Assembly: GCF_001039355.2 (NCBI RefSeq)
Contig: NW_019773792.1
Location: forward strand, 389,265-453,264
Reading direction: 5' to 3'
Length of the DNA stretch: 64,000 bases
Source of the DNA: Lingula anatina
Lineage: Eukaryota; Brachiopoda; Lingulata; Lingulida; Lingulidae
In this document: in pieces, positions 47,255 to 59,307 of the stretch
Position numbering within the stretch: position 1 is the stretch's first letter
How the letters are laid out: the number at the start of each line of letters is the position of its first letter
Translations under genes and position numbers: made by a program
Notes under the pieces: generated by a model
What the model was told of the DNA's origin: nothing
What the model saw: only the letters and a program-made list of their open reading frames with translations
Database searches by the model: none

Positions 47255-47680
47255 AGGAACTCTCTGACGCCGGCGGCAAAATACTTTTTTTTTGTATCAT
47301 GGTACTTATTTTATACTATCTGAGGCCGGCGGGAAAAGAATTTTTTTTTTTTAATACTAATTTTACAGTATCTGACACCAGCGGGAAAATACTTTTTTTT
47401 GTTTCTTGGTACTAATTTTATCCTATCTGACGCCGATGGCAAAATAATTTTTTTGTTTCTTGGTACTAATTTTATCATATCTCTTTTTGTCTTTTGATAC
47501 TAATTTTACACTATCTGAAACCAGCGGGAAAATACTTTTTTTGTTTCTTGGTACTCATTTTATACTATCTGACGTCGGCGGCAAAAACTATTATTTGTAT
47601 CTTGGTACTAATTTTATACTCTCTGACGCCGGCGGGAAAAAACTTTTATTTATATCTTGGTACTAATTTTATATTTTCCC
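47255..47680. repeat. Minisatellite, about 60-bp period, seven copies
   Basis: The unit has the form CTATCTGACGCCGGCGGCAAAA, a T-run, TTTCTTGGTACTAATTTTATA. T-run length varies between copies, creating spurious Leu/Phe-rich frames. Confidence 0.9.
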
Positions 47681-47689
47681 TACAAGAAA

Positions 47690-48885
47690 TGGTGCGTTTT
47701 TGTTGTTGTAAACGCTGTGCTGTAAATACTGCGTCGTTACTCAGTCACGAGGATACACCTGCAGGACTACGTGAACTTTTTGAACTGATACTTGTTTGTC
47801 ACTACGATAAGATAGCAACGAGGTGCAAGGGTTATTAAATCAAAGTGAAAGAAGGAAGTATGTTTTAAACAAGGAATACTTATGTATATCTTTTAAAAAA
47901 ACAATAACACTTCTGTTCTTTTTTTAGTCTTTGTAAACCGTTTTTAATACGGTAATATCTAGCCTATATCATGAACACATAGCATGTGAATTAAACTTAC
48001 CGTAAATTGATTTGAATAGATGTGTACTTGTGCCGAGCTGCTGAATTCTTCCTAATGACGTTTTCCTGGATAAGAACTAGGCTGTGTCTCTCTATTTCTA
48101 TATCTGAATGATCTACTTGAGATAATCGTTTACACAGTCTTGGACATAAATGAATATTCGGCACTATTCACCAGTCACGTCCCGTACATGTACATACCAT
48201 CTCTGAATCTGGTACAGTATCAAAGGGGTGGTGATATATCACAAATTCAAAAGTCACATGACTCAGTTAAGGGGACCTCTCAATCACATGACAATTTTAC
48301 ATTTCTATGGGTAAAATGAATTTGGATATCTAAACAAAAAGGTCAAAGGGTACTTATTAAGTGACCTCGTTTTTTATAGAAAAAAAAAACATGTAGTTCA
48401 TAGTTCTTTAGAACATGAATCTTCTTTAAAAAAAAATTACTTCCATTTGTGGCCCTGTTTCCCTCCATCTTTGCTGAAACTTATCATAACTTGTAAATGA
48501 TTTACCATGCATGATTATCGTTCACGTGATTATATTTAATTGTATGTTATTTTATTCGATGCCCTTAGTTTAATTATTTACATTAATAAGCACGCAGGAG
48601 GGGTGGATGATGGACCTTACTATAGTTCCTATTTATTCGATGCCCTTAGTTTTATCATTTACCTGTCACCCTGCATACCACATCACTCTTAGGAGCAGTT
48701 TTCTACATAGGAAAATGACCATGGTCAGTTTTAGAGACCTCATGGTTTTTTATTTGAGACCAACATACAGTTGTAGTCACCCTGCGACTCAGAACATTCA
48801 AATCTTTTTTTTTTTTGGTAGAATAATATACCCCAAGTGAGCCCCAGTGAAAACTACCCCAGAGTGNCCCCCCCCCCCCCTCCTT
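47690..48885. other. Gene-free stretch
   Basis: No gene recognised. TTATTCGATGCCCTTAGTTT occurs twice (about 48551 and 48635). N and a C-run lie at 48867-48880. Confidence 0.4.
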
Positions 48886-48888
48886 GCA

Positions 48889-51090
48889 TATAGACCTTTT
48901 TCATCTTTTGCGGAAATACGAAGTGCGCATGACAGGAACCGCGCGCCACAGGGGTCATGGTAGTCCTCTGCTGTTTCCAGCATGGCAATGCTAGGTGTAG
49001 ATGATGTACAAGGTGCGCATATAAAAAGGTCGTTTGAAGCGTGCACTGCTTTCTGTCAAACTAAAAAGGTGGCTGAAGCACAGAAATGCGTAAACTGTAG
49101 GCAAGAAAATAGCTATTTGGACGGAGAATCAAGCAATTAAATGTTTTCTTTCTCAGTTTAAATACGATGCGCTGTACAACTAGACTTCACCTAAGCGTCC
49201 GAGCCTTGGCTGCACTTTCAATAGTGATGACGAACTAAAGCTTCAGAGTTCTTTTAAATGCTTCCGATAATAAAGATATGCGAAAGAGACTCGTTATTTT
49301 TTTATATGTAAAATCAAAATAGCCAGTAGACTCGTACACAGCTTTCAAGAGTGTGGACAGGTGCGTACCTACGTCTTCACAATATTTGATGTATATATGC
49401 AAGCTGTGGCGATATTACCTCATTTACCGGCAGTATCAATTCATTACGATTTTTCTGTCTTGTTTGAAGGATGTCTTATGAGATTTTGAAATGATAAACT
49501 GAAAAGATTCCCTGCATTGTTTGACTCGTACCTACTGTGTATACAGGTAAAACTGACGCGCATATTGTTCGTCGGTGAACTGATTAAATCGTTTGGTACC
49601 TGATAAGGCATCAGGTGTTACTTGTTCAATTGTTCGGTAAGGGGGGCGGCCACAACTACGACCTTTCCTCTGTAATTAAAACCTTCTAACTTTAAGTGTT
49701 AAAAAGGTGAGACAGGAATTCTCGACTCTTTCCCAGGCGATAATTAAAGTTTACCGTCTCTTACTCTAGTATATGTACAAAATTTACGACAGGTAAAAAA
49801 TGTCAGACTTTCGGTCTGACAAGTATGAAAATTTTGTCAAACTGAAACAAAACAGGCAAAAACAAAATTATAGCAAGAGGCCAAATTATTTGATTTTTAA
49901 ATGTTTTTATGCGTATTTTCATCGTTTTCAATCAAAGACAATAAAATCATTCAAATAAAGTGTTTTCCACACATTTCATACTTTTCAACTATCTAAAACA
50001 GTTAAATATACGTACAGGGTAGGCCTACTTTAATACTAAGCATATTTGTATTACTTTACAAATACGTTGTTAGATTATTTTTATTATCCATTTTGTCTTT
50101 ACCATACATGTATTATGCACGTGTAGCTTACAGAAAGGCTTTTCTGCATTTTTTTTTTTTTTTTTGTAAATAACAATATATGCCCATTGAATTTTCCAAT
50201 TCTCTTGTCATTGAGTTCAGAAATAAATAACTTTTTTATTTTGCCGATAACGCGTTCAATAAGAGCCGATGTACCTTCTTCTTCGTATGTCTCTGTTGGT
50301 CTTGATAATATGAGCCCCGTTGGTACAAATCAGTAATACGTATACGGGACTGGCTATATAATAATGAAAATTTTATTAACGTCTCACGTTAAAAAAAATA
50401 GAACCCACCCTACTGAGGGTTATGAGAGACTAAAATCTGTGATAGGCCTACTACATTTAAAGTGATCACTTATCAATAAAACACACAAAAAGGATATTAA
50501 ATACAAAACTTTTCAAACCTTCTCTTTGTTGTTACACAAAAAGTCGTGAAAGTTCTTGAATTTTTTGTAAGTAGAATCCCCGTGTAAAACTTCACAGCTT
50601 TTACGTTCTTTTTCCATAATCACATGCTTAAAGTTTTTTCTTTCTTTTTAGGCCCCTATTCTTCAATTTTTTCTTCAGATCTTTATAATGTTTTTTTCGC
50701 ATTGTTTACCCCCGAGTTCTATTTGCCGATAGTTCGTTATATCCGTTGATTAACTATGCATTTCTGTTTTTTTATTGAAGCACCGTTGATCTCCTAATAT
50801 TATAGTTTTTCTTCCCGCCTTCGAAATGCTCAGCGCAAACGCGGTGCCCTGCTTTTGACCCAAACCTGCTATATTTTCCTTTCTTTCTACCATATTTTTC
50901 ATTCTAACGGGTTTGTTGGCCACTTATTAAACCTCATGTGTCGATCTCGCTTACTGTTATTGTAGCAGCGGGACAAAAAGCACGTAAACCCAGCCATGGT
51001 TTTTAGCACCGCTGTAAGTGTTTCGACATAGCAGGACTCCCCTACCCACAATGCAATTTCTATTTCCGGAAAAGATGAAAAAGGTCTATA
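48889..51090. mobile_element. 2.2-kb DNA-transposon-like block bounded by about 30-bp inverted repeats
   Basis: TATAGACCTTTTTCATCTTT (then TGCGGAAATA) at 48889 matches the reverse complement of 51061-51090 with one mismatch. TA at both tips is compatible with a TA target. I find no transposase. A 33-codon minus-strand frame (MEKERKSCEVLHGDSTYKKF) near 50615-50515 is the only coding-like piece. It ends about 250 bp before the STAM start codon. Confidence 0.55.
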
Positions 51091-51338
51091 CTTACATTCG
51101 ACTCCACCTGAACCAGCTGCGCCACTGGCCTGTGGTGCCGTTTAGTGTGAGCATTTCTCCTGGCCTGTGATGCCGTTTTTCGCCATTTTCTCACCTGTCC
51201 AACCGTTTTTCCCGCAGTCTCGTAAATTGTGTTAGATGTGCCGACAATCCCAACACCCCTTCTTCTTTCCGGTCATGCGTAGTAGAACAGTAAAGGAAGA
51301 ACGACAACAAATTTTCTGTGAAGCGATCTCCGGAGAAA
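51091..51338 (+). promoter_or_regulatory. Probable STAM promoter and 5' UTR
   Basis: The 248 bp between the TIR element and the STAM ATG must contain the core promoter unless a non-coding exon lies further upstream. No TATA box is evident. The stretch is not AT-extreme and contains several CpGs. Confidence 0.3.
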
Positions 51339-52841
51339 ATGGGATTGTTTGGGAGTTCTTCGCCATTTGATCAGGATGTTGGTGAGTACGATTTTTAGTT
51401 GTTTATCTTGTTGACGTACCTGAAAGACTTCAATCTCTAATCATTCTGTCAGTATGCAAGAATCCTAGAAAAATACATGTCTCTCCAACAAAAATAATCG
51501 GCGATATCCTAACTGTGACTCATCATCATACGGAAAACATGAATAGGCTTATTTTATTCCAGAAATAGATCTTAGGTCTTCCCCACTTGATCTTAGAATC
51601 ACACAAGGCTTCTGCGCTTTGAACAACGAGACAGGCGCTGGCGGCTTAAAGCTGCCGACAATGAAATCGTAGCCCAATCAGGCAAAACTGTCACCTTGAT
51701 CAGTCGATGATATATAAACCCGCACTTACACAGTTACAGAGTATGGCGTACACTGCAGTAACAAAAGAGAACAAAGTGTTCATACATAGGAAGTCACACC
51801 AGCTAGAGCATAACTGGAAATTTATTTAATTAAATTGAAGTCCCTGCATTAGCACTTTTATGTTTTATTTACCTTATTTTATATCTACAGCATGTGCTAA
51901 TTATTGAAAAATAAAGGTAGTACTTTGAAATCACAGGCTTACAAAGGTAGGGTATTGTAATGGATCTTGAAGTACTTGAGTTATGATTTTAGTAATATTA
52001 ATTACATTCTTTGAAACAAAAAAATATTTAAAACAGCTACATTTCTCATCCCAAGAGCAATGTCAGGCTGCTTGCCACAGGTCATTGGCTGTGTTTAGAA
52101 AGACCTGGGAACAATTATTACCCTGGGGTAGTAGGTCTTGGCTGAATAACCTGGTTATAGATGGGGGCAGCCGGTATATACCTCATCTCTGTTCAGGGTG
52201 GGATTCTCAGGGGCGGATCTACAGATATTTTCTCCATATTTGACCATCTTCCGACAAAAAAATTTGATACCCATCAACGTAAACTTGAAAATCTGACCAT
52301 CTTCCAAAAGACCCAGAAGACGGCCTCAATCTGCCACTGATCCTGTTGTCTGATGTGTACTGCTTCTTTGACTTTCCCCTGGTCCATTGTTGCTCTCTGG
52401 CTAGGGCTGTGGTAGCCTGTTTTTATACAATATTCACCTATGGCTATGTGGTAGTCTAGGTTGCAGTGTTCCTGTAATCACTGTCTCAGTGTCTGCTAAG
52501 TTTCTGCTGTGTATTTGTGTGTTGGACCAGAGTCATATCATATGGTAGATGGGGCCACATACTTAGTCTTTGGTTGGCTTAGTTTTGGAGTGCAACAAGG
52601 CTGAGAGCAGGGTGTTGGTTGATTTATGGAACATACGGATGCCATGTGACCTGTTGGTCCTCCATAATTTCTCAGACATACCTATTGACAATATAGAACT
52701 TTGTGATATGGAGAAGTTAAACTGTTTGTTTTTGTTCCAGAGAAGGCCACCAGTGAAATGAACACTACTGAAGACTGGGCTCTCATTATGGAGATCTGTG
52801 ACAGAGTGGGCCGGGAACAGAATGGGTAAGAATAAAGGTTA

Positions 52842-52893
<52 letters not shown>

Positions 52894-55800
52894 TGGGGAC
52901 AGATTTAGACACAAGTTGTTGTTTAGTAGGGAGGAGAAATAGTCAAAAGTTAGAGTGCATGTGTGGAGGAGGAGAAGAGGGAGAGAGAGAATTAGATACA
53001 AGTTAGATTGTGACAGTGTTGGGGGAGGGCATGTATGGAGGCGGGGAGACCATCAGGGAATTGGCAGCATCACTTTTTAAGTGGGGTTCGCCATATTTAT
53101 TTGGCAGATCGGTTAGTCTGTGGATCATGTGTTTTGAGTGTACTCTGTGAGGGTAGCCTGAATTAAAGGTACATACGAACCGAGCATCGGTGGAGCGTGG
53201 ATTTCCAGTAACACATGTAAACCACTTCTACTAGTTTCATATATGACTCAAATAAATTCGATCAGTTAGTCTGTGGATCATGTATTTTGAATGTGTGATG
53301 AGTGAGGGTGGTTGGGGGTAAGAATTATATACAAGCTAATATCAAGGGGTACTTTAGGGTGGGGTCTGTGAATGCAGATGTCATTCTTGTATTAATTTAA
53401 AAGTGTAAATAAAATACTCAACTCAAAAATTGCTGTAATAAGATATTAGTATAGATGTGTATCAGCATTATGGTTATTTTTTCCAGACCCAAAGATTGTC
53501 TTAGAAGTATAATGAAGAGGATTAAACACCAGATTCCACAAGTCTCAATGCAAGCTATCACTGTAAGTGGCTGCAATGCGAGACTCTCGCTCTTTTCAAA
53601 CTGTGTCAAGATGGCTGACAACCCAGGTTGAACAGGGGACAATTAATAAGATTATTTTTGCAAAATTGATTGAGGCCATTTATCTTTAGCTCCTAATTTT
53701 GTGGCTCAAACCTTTTTAGTGGTCTGCATCAAGATCCTGGCTAAACCCCTGTCAATGTCTTAGAGACCATTCCCACAGATATTTAGATCGATCTATTCCC
53801 CTGGGGAGTATCACTAGATATTGTTGTCAGCTTAACTGGCTCTAATGTCTGTTCCGCCTACTAAAAGCTATAAGGGGGTAATTAACTTTCGTGCGTGCTT
53901 GGCTCCCAGAAGCTGACAGCAATTTAGCGTGAACCCCCAGGAAGTTAGGTCTGAACCCCCAGGGAGTTAGGTCCATCCAGATGACTCGTTCTAAATATAT
54001 TTGGGAACCTAGACTTTGACCTCTTGAACTGAATATGTTGAAAGTAATTTTACCCAAAACTTTTGTCAATTTAGTTTCTTTATGTTAACATGTATTTTTG
54101 TGTTACTCACTTACCTAGAAACATTTTAGGCATAATTTTTATAAAATATCATAAATATTACTGACACATTGAAAATCTTTTCTTTTCTTTTCAGTTTTAC
54201 AGTAAGTTTGATATATTTTGACAAGAGATTCAGAGAATATAAATTGTTTCTGTTTTGATTAATTGCTGGTCTTTTTGAATTGATAGTAACATTTCATTGT
54301 GTGAAGCATATGTTCATCCAGAAGAAAAAACAAATTAATATGTAGTTGTCTGACTTTGCTTCTTTCTTATTCTCAGCTCTTAGATTCTTGTGTCAGCAAC
54401 TGTGGACATACGTTTCACCTGGAGGTGGCCTCTCGTGATTTCAGCTCAGAGGTCAAGGCTGTCCTCAGTGGCAAGGTACAGTGATCTGTGGGGTAAACTT
54501 CCTGTCTACACTTGGGCCATTTGTATCAGTGTTTCCACATGACAGCACTGCTTGTTTTAACATTTCAGATATGCTGGCAGCTTTGGTGGAGTGTGCAATG
54601 TTTCATTTCAGAAGCCATGTGTAAGATGGGTTGGCAACAAAATTGTTTCAGTTCTTATTCTGGGAGTAAACCTGGATTGCAACCTGCCCCCCCCCACCTA
54701 CCAAGTGCAACTCTCCCCCCTCCCCCATTGTGTTGACCACTGACCCTCAGTAGATGCAGGGTTGCAATCCTGTGTTGACTACCTGGTGTCAGGACTCAAC
54801 ATGGTTGTTGCCTAATCTCCACTGTACCCACAGTGACAGTGCCACACTGGCTGCTAGCTGGTTATCCTGGAAATTAAGAAACATCTATATATATATACAG
54901 TAAACTATTTCCTAAGATCCAGCTGCCATCTAGGGTACTGCCAGTGTGTGTTTACCAGAACTGTCATGTCTGCATGTTGATATTGCCACTGTAATATTGC
55001 CACTGTCACATGGTCAACTCAAAGGTTCTTCTTCTTCATCATAACTGGACATAGCTGGACACTACCACGTCTCTGGACAGGAAAGGCTGCATATAGCAAC
55101 ACAGTTCACTGTGGAAATATGTTTGAAACTGGTCAAATATATTGTGTGATATAGTCCACCACCTCTATCAAATTTTGGGTTTTGATTCTCCGTGCTGATT
55201 TCTGGGAGGTGAAGCAATGTGTATTGAAAAAGGGAACACATGAAATTTTAACATAAAGGTCATAAAAGTGCAGGCCTCTAAAACTTTGATTTATTTTCAA
55301 TTATAACATCTGAAGTAATAACAAGTATTAAAAACCACAGCAGAGAAGCCCCCTTCTAATTAATAACAATGTGTTCTAGTGTAAAGTCTCTTACACAACA
55401 AAGCCGTCTGTATGACCTTGTTTTGTAATGAGGCACAAAAGTTTGTATCCTGTGTTATGTCCAGTTATGATGCTTCATATGATGGGATGGATCTGTAGTG
55501 GCCATGATGACTCGGGTATTTTTTACTGTTGCTTGAACTCACTGGTCACGTTGCATGTTACTTTAGCTCCTGGACGCGTGTGTCAGCAACTGTGGGAAGG
55601 TATTTCACCAGCAAGTCGCCAGCAAGGACTTCACTGACGATATCAAACCTTGTATAATGGGAAAGGTTAGATTACAAGCTTACTTACTTTACTGACATCT
55701 ACTGGCAGGAGAGGAAGTTAACTGGCTTAAACAATATTATACATGGTTGTACTCACAAACAGAGAGAGAGGGGGGTATTTTACTGAAAAGAATTGTATCA

Positions 55801-58800
55801 CTTGTAAAAAAGTTTTGATAAAAGAGTTTCTAAGTGAAGAAATGATCTTTGTGAATATTATGTTAACAAGACCCGTGTCCATAGTTAGAATTTGTCTGCA
55901 TGGCTGTAAATGTACTGTTAAATGTTATCTGAGGCAAACACCACTCCCCAATGTTAATAGGATCAGTAGTCTACTGGGTGTAAATGTAGTATTAAATGTT
56001 ATCAGCAACCAGTATGCTGTTAGAAGTTCTGGATTTGAACATCTGAGACAGCTGTGAAGCTCACAAATCTACGATAACAACTAATTTCTCTCTTTAGTTT
56101 TGGCAACGACACTGGGTTTCATTTTACACAAAACTTTGCTTAGCTAAACAGTACTTAGCAGTCTTTAAAATATTATGTAATGGTTTGTAAGGTTTAACTC
56201 ACTTTAATTTAACTTAACAAAACTGTATAAGAGGGTGAAAACTAGTGGCTGAATTTTGAGATCAGAAAAAAGAGGTGAGTGGTCTTACAGGATCTCTGTG
56301 AAATGCCACTTAGTCATAAAAGACATCTGATCTTAAATTCTGTTATTGAGAATGTTGTCAGTACTTGCATTGATGTTCTATCTCTGATGATTAGTTTGTC
56401 TTTTCAGCAGGCACACCCTAAGGTGGCAGAGAAGCTGAAGGAAATGATTAAAAAGTGGGCAAAAGGAGATTTTAAAAGTGACCCGTCATTAAGGTAGGGA
56501 TAACACCACTGGTAGACATATCAACTTATTGTCTTACTGTTGTATACAGCATGTAATTGAAATAATACTAGGAGATCAGATACTGAAGATTTGTTATGAG
56601 AGCCTACTGTAGACAGATAATTATTACTCCTTTATTCACAAATGAATGTTGACTGACCAAAGTGTGTTTTCTCTTTACAGTTTGATCCCTCAGCTGTACC
56701 GCAGTCTGAAGGCAGAGGGCCACAGTTTTACCTCCTCAGATACAGTAAGTCTTCCTTTGCTTGGGATGGAGGGAGGGGGGTTGTACCACAGTCTGAAGGC
56801 AGAGGGCCATAGTTTTACCTCAGATACAGTAAGTCTTCCTTTGCTTAGCATGGAGGTAGGGGGGTTGTACCACATTCTGAAGGCAGAGGGCCATAGTTTT
56901 ACCTCCTCAGATACAGTAAGTCTTCCTTTGCTTGGGATGGAGGGAGGGGGGTTGTACCACAGTCTGAAGGCAGAGGGCCATAGTTTTACCTCCTCAGATA
57001 CAGTAAGTCTTCCTTTGCTTGGGATGGAGGGAGGGGGTCGTACTGCAGTCTGAAGGCAGAGGGACATGTTTGCAGTAGTAAGACAGTAGTGGACTGTTGT
57101 GGTTTAATTATTGGTTATTTCCTCTTTATTATAGCCTAAGTCATCCAGTAGTACTACCAGTGGCTCGTCCGACATCACAGCGCAGGAAGAAGATGACATT
57201 ATGAAAGGTAAAGACAAGCATCCATGGCTTGTTACCTTTTAGATACTGGAAAACAACTATTCTTAAATCTGTTCACAACATATATTAGCAGTGTGTGTAG
57301 TGTCATTGAGCAGTGCAGCTTTAGTGCACATTTTCCCTTTGTTGTTGCTTTTAAAAACTTGCTCACTTCAGTTAATTTTGATGCTAAGACAACAGCATTT
57401 TAACACCGTATATGCATTTCCAGCTATAGCGGCATCTTTAGAAGAACAAGAAAAGAAGACAAAATCTAGCAGCTTGTACCCATCAACAGGTGGAGCCACC
57501 AGCAGTCTGTATCCCTCAGCGAGGGCACCTTCTCCTATACAGAACAAAAACAGAGAATTACGAAAAGTAAGCATTCTGAGTGTTTCTGTTAAAGTGATGA
57601 AGAGAGAGTGAGGTCAAATGTAAGTACCTTGAAGCTGTTTCTTCTTAGTTATATTTTAGTGTAGTATACATGTGCATATAAAATGAGTAGGCACGTCAGA
57701 TTATTGTCACTAAACCCGACAAATGCTGCCGTATATTTTCAGAAGTATAATTTAAAGTTATACCAAAGGGTTTTGTTTTATAATTCCAAAAAATGGTAAT
57801 TGAACAGATACTTCATGCTTAATCTCTGAGCTGTAAATATAACCTGTAGATGTTTCTGCCAACTTTTATTTGAATAATTCTGCTATTGCACACAGCAGTA
57901 GTCTGTCATACGTTACAAGGTCATTTGGCACTAACTGGAGGGACCAGTAAGTAGGTCAAATGTACTACTGCCAGAAATTTGAAGAGTTTTAGATTTGACT
58001 GATGTGGAATTGTATTTATAGAAAATGGTAGTAACTGTTACAGTAGTTGTATAAGAAAATAGTAGTAACTGTTACTGTAGTTGTATAAGAAAATGGTAGT
58101 AACTGTTACAGTAGTTGTATAAGAAAATGGTAGTGACTGTTACAGTAGTTGTATAAGAAAATGGTAGTAACTGTTACTGTAGTGATTTAAATGTGTTACA
58201 GGGAATTTTCACCTTATTTATGTATCTTTGAAAGTTTTTTTTTAAACATCCAGTGTCATAATGCTCCCTAGGACTAACACTATCAATTTTGACAATAAGG
58301 ACATTGTTATTATATAACTGCTCTCATACACATCAATGATGTTATTATTGTCAAGTACAAACACTGTATTTACTGCTGTGATAAAGAAATAACTACTTTG
58401 TTTTGTCAGGTACAAGCACTGTATTACTGCTGTGATAAAGAAATAACTACTTTGTTTTGTCAAGTACAAGCACTGTATTACTGCTGTGATAAAGAAATAA
58501 CTATGTTGTCTTTGCCAGGTACGAGCCCTGTATGACTTTGAAGCAGCAGAAGACAATGAACTGACCTTCAAAACTGGAGAAATTCTCAGCATTCTAGATG
58601 ACAGGTACCTGCTGTGAACAGTTACATACTAATGTCTTTCCAAAATTGTTACTATTTCTTGTGAGACAGAAGTCCTTTGCTCTTGATTTACAAAATTCAT
58701 AAGTCATTCAGATGTATGTACTAAGAAGAGAGTTAAAGTAAGAAATGTACTTAGTTCTACTGTTCTCTACTTCAGTGATCCAAACTGGTGGAAGGGGGTC

Positions 58801-59274
58801 AGCTACAGGGGCGAGGGTCTCTTCCCTGCCAACTTTGTCACCGCGGACTTAACTGTAGAACCAGAGTCCAGTAAGTGGTCTTGTTAACTGTAGAACCAGA
58901 GTCCAGTAAGTGGTCTTGTTAACTGTAGAACCAGAGTCCAGTATGTGGTCTTCTAAATGACTGGAATTAAAAAAAAAAGAAAACAAACAAATAAGAGCAA
59001 GCTGGGGATTTAAAATCGCCGAGATTGTTACAGCACTAGAGCTGGTCCAGAGAGGATGGTCCAAAGTTGATTATTTAGAGAAAATAATACTTTTCTTAGA
59101 TGAGATTTTTACAGAGAAATCTTATCCTGTGCATCTTTAATTGCCTTCCAGAAATGACAATTTCCATTTGTGTTTTATTTCAGCAAAAGATAAGAAGGTA
59201 TCATTTAATGAAGATGTAGAAGTGAAAACGATAGAAGTTGCCCCTGAAACAGTAGTTATTGATGAGGTAATCAA

Positions 59275-59307
<33 letters not shown>

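Noticed and set aside
47191-47838. Overlapping ORFs rich in Leu/Phe/Tyr that look membrane-like
   Set aside because: Produced by the 60-bp minisatellite with T-runs; frames shift with T-run length.
54377-55665. Interpretation of exon 4b as a dead duplicate
   Set aside because: Its frame, length, phase and splice sites are all intact and the conserved VHS core is kept, so a functional alternative exon is the better reading.
56690-57067. 125-codon minus-strand ORF across the exon 6 array
   Set aside because: Antisense to the STAM exon-boundary repeat; no independent evidence.
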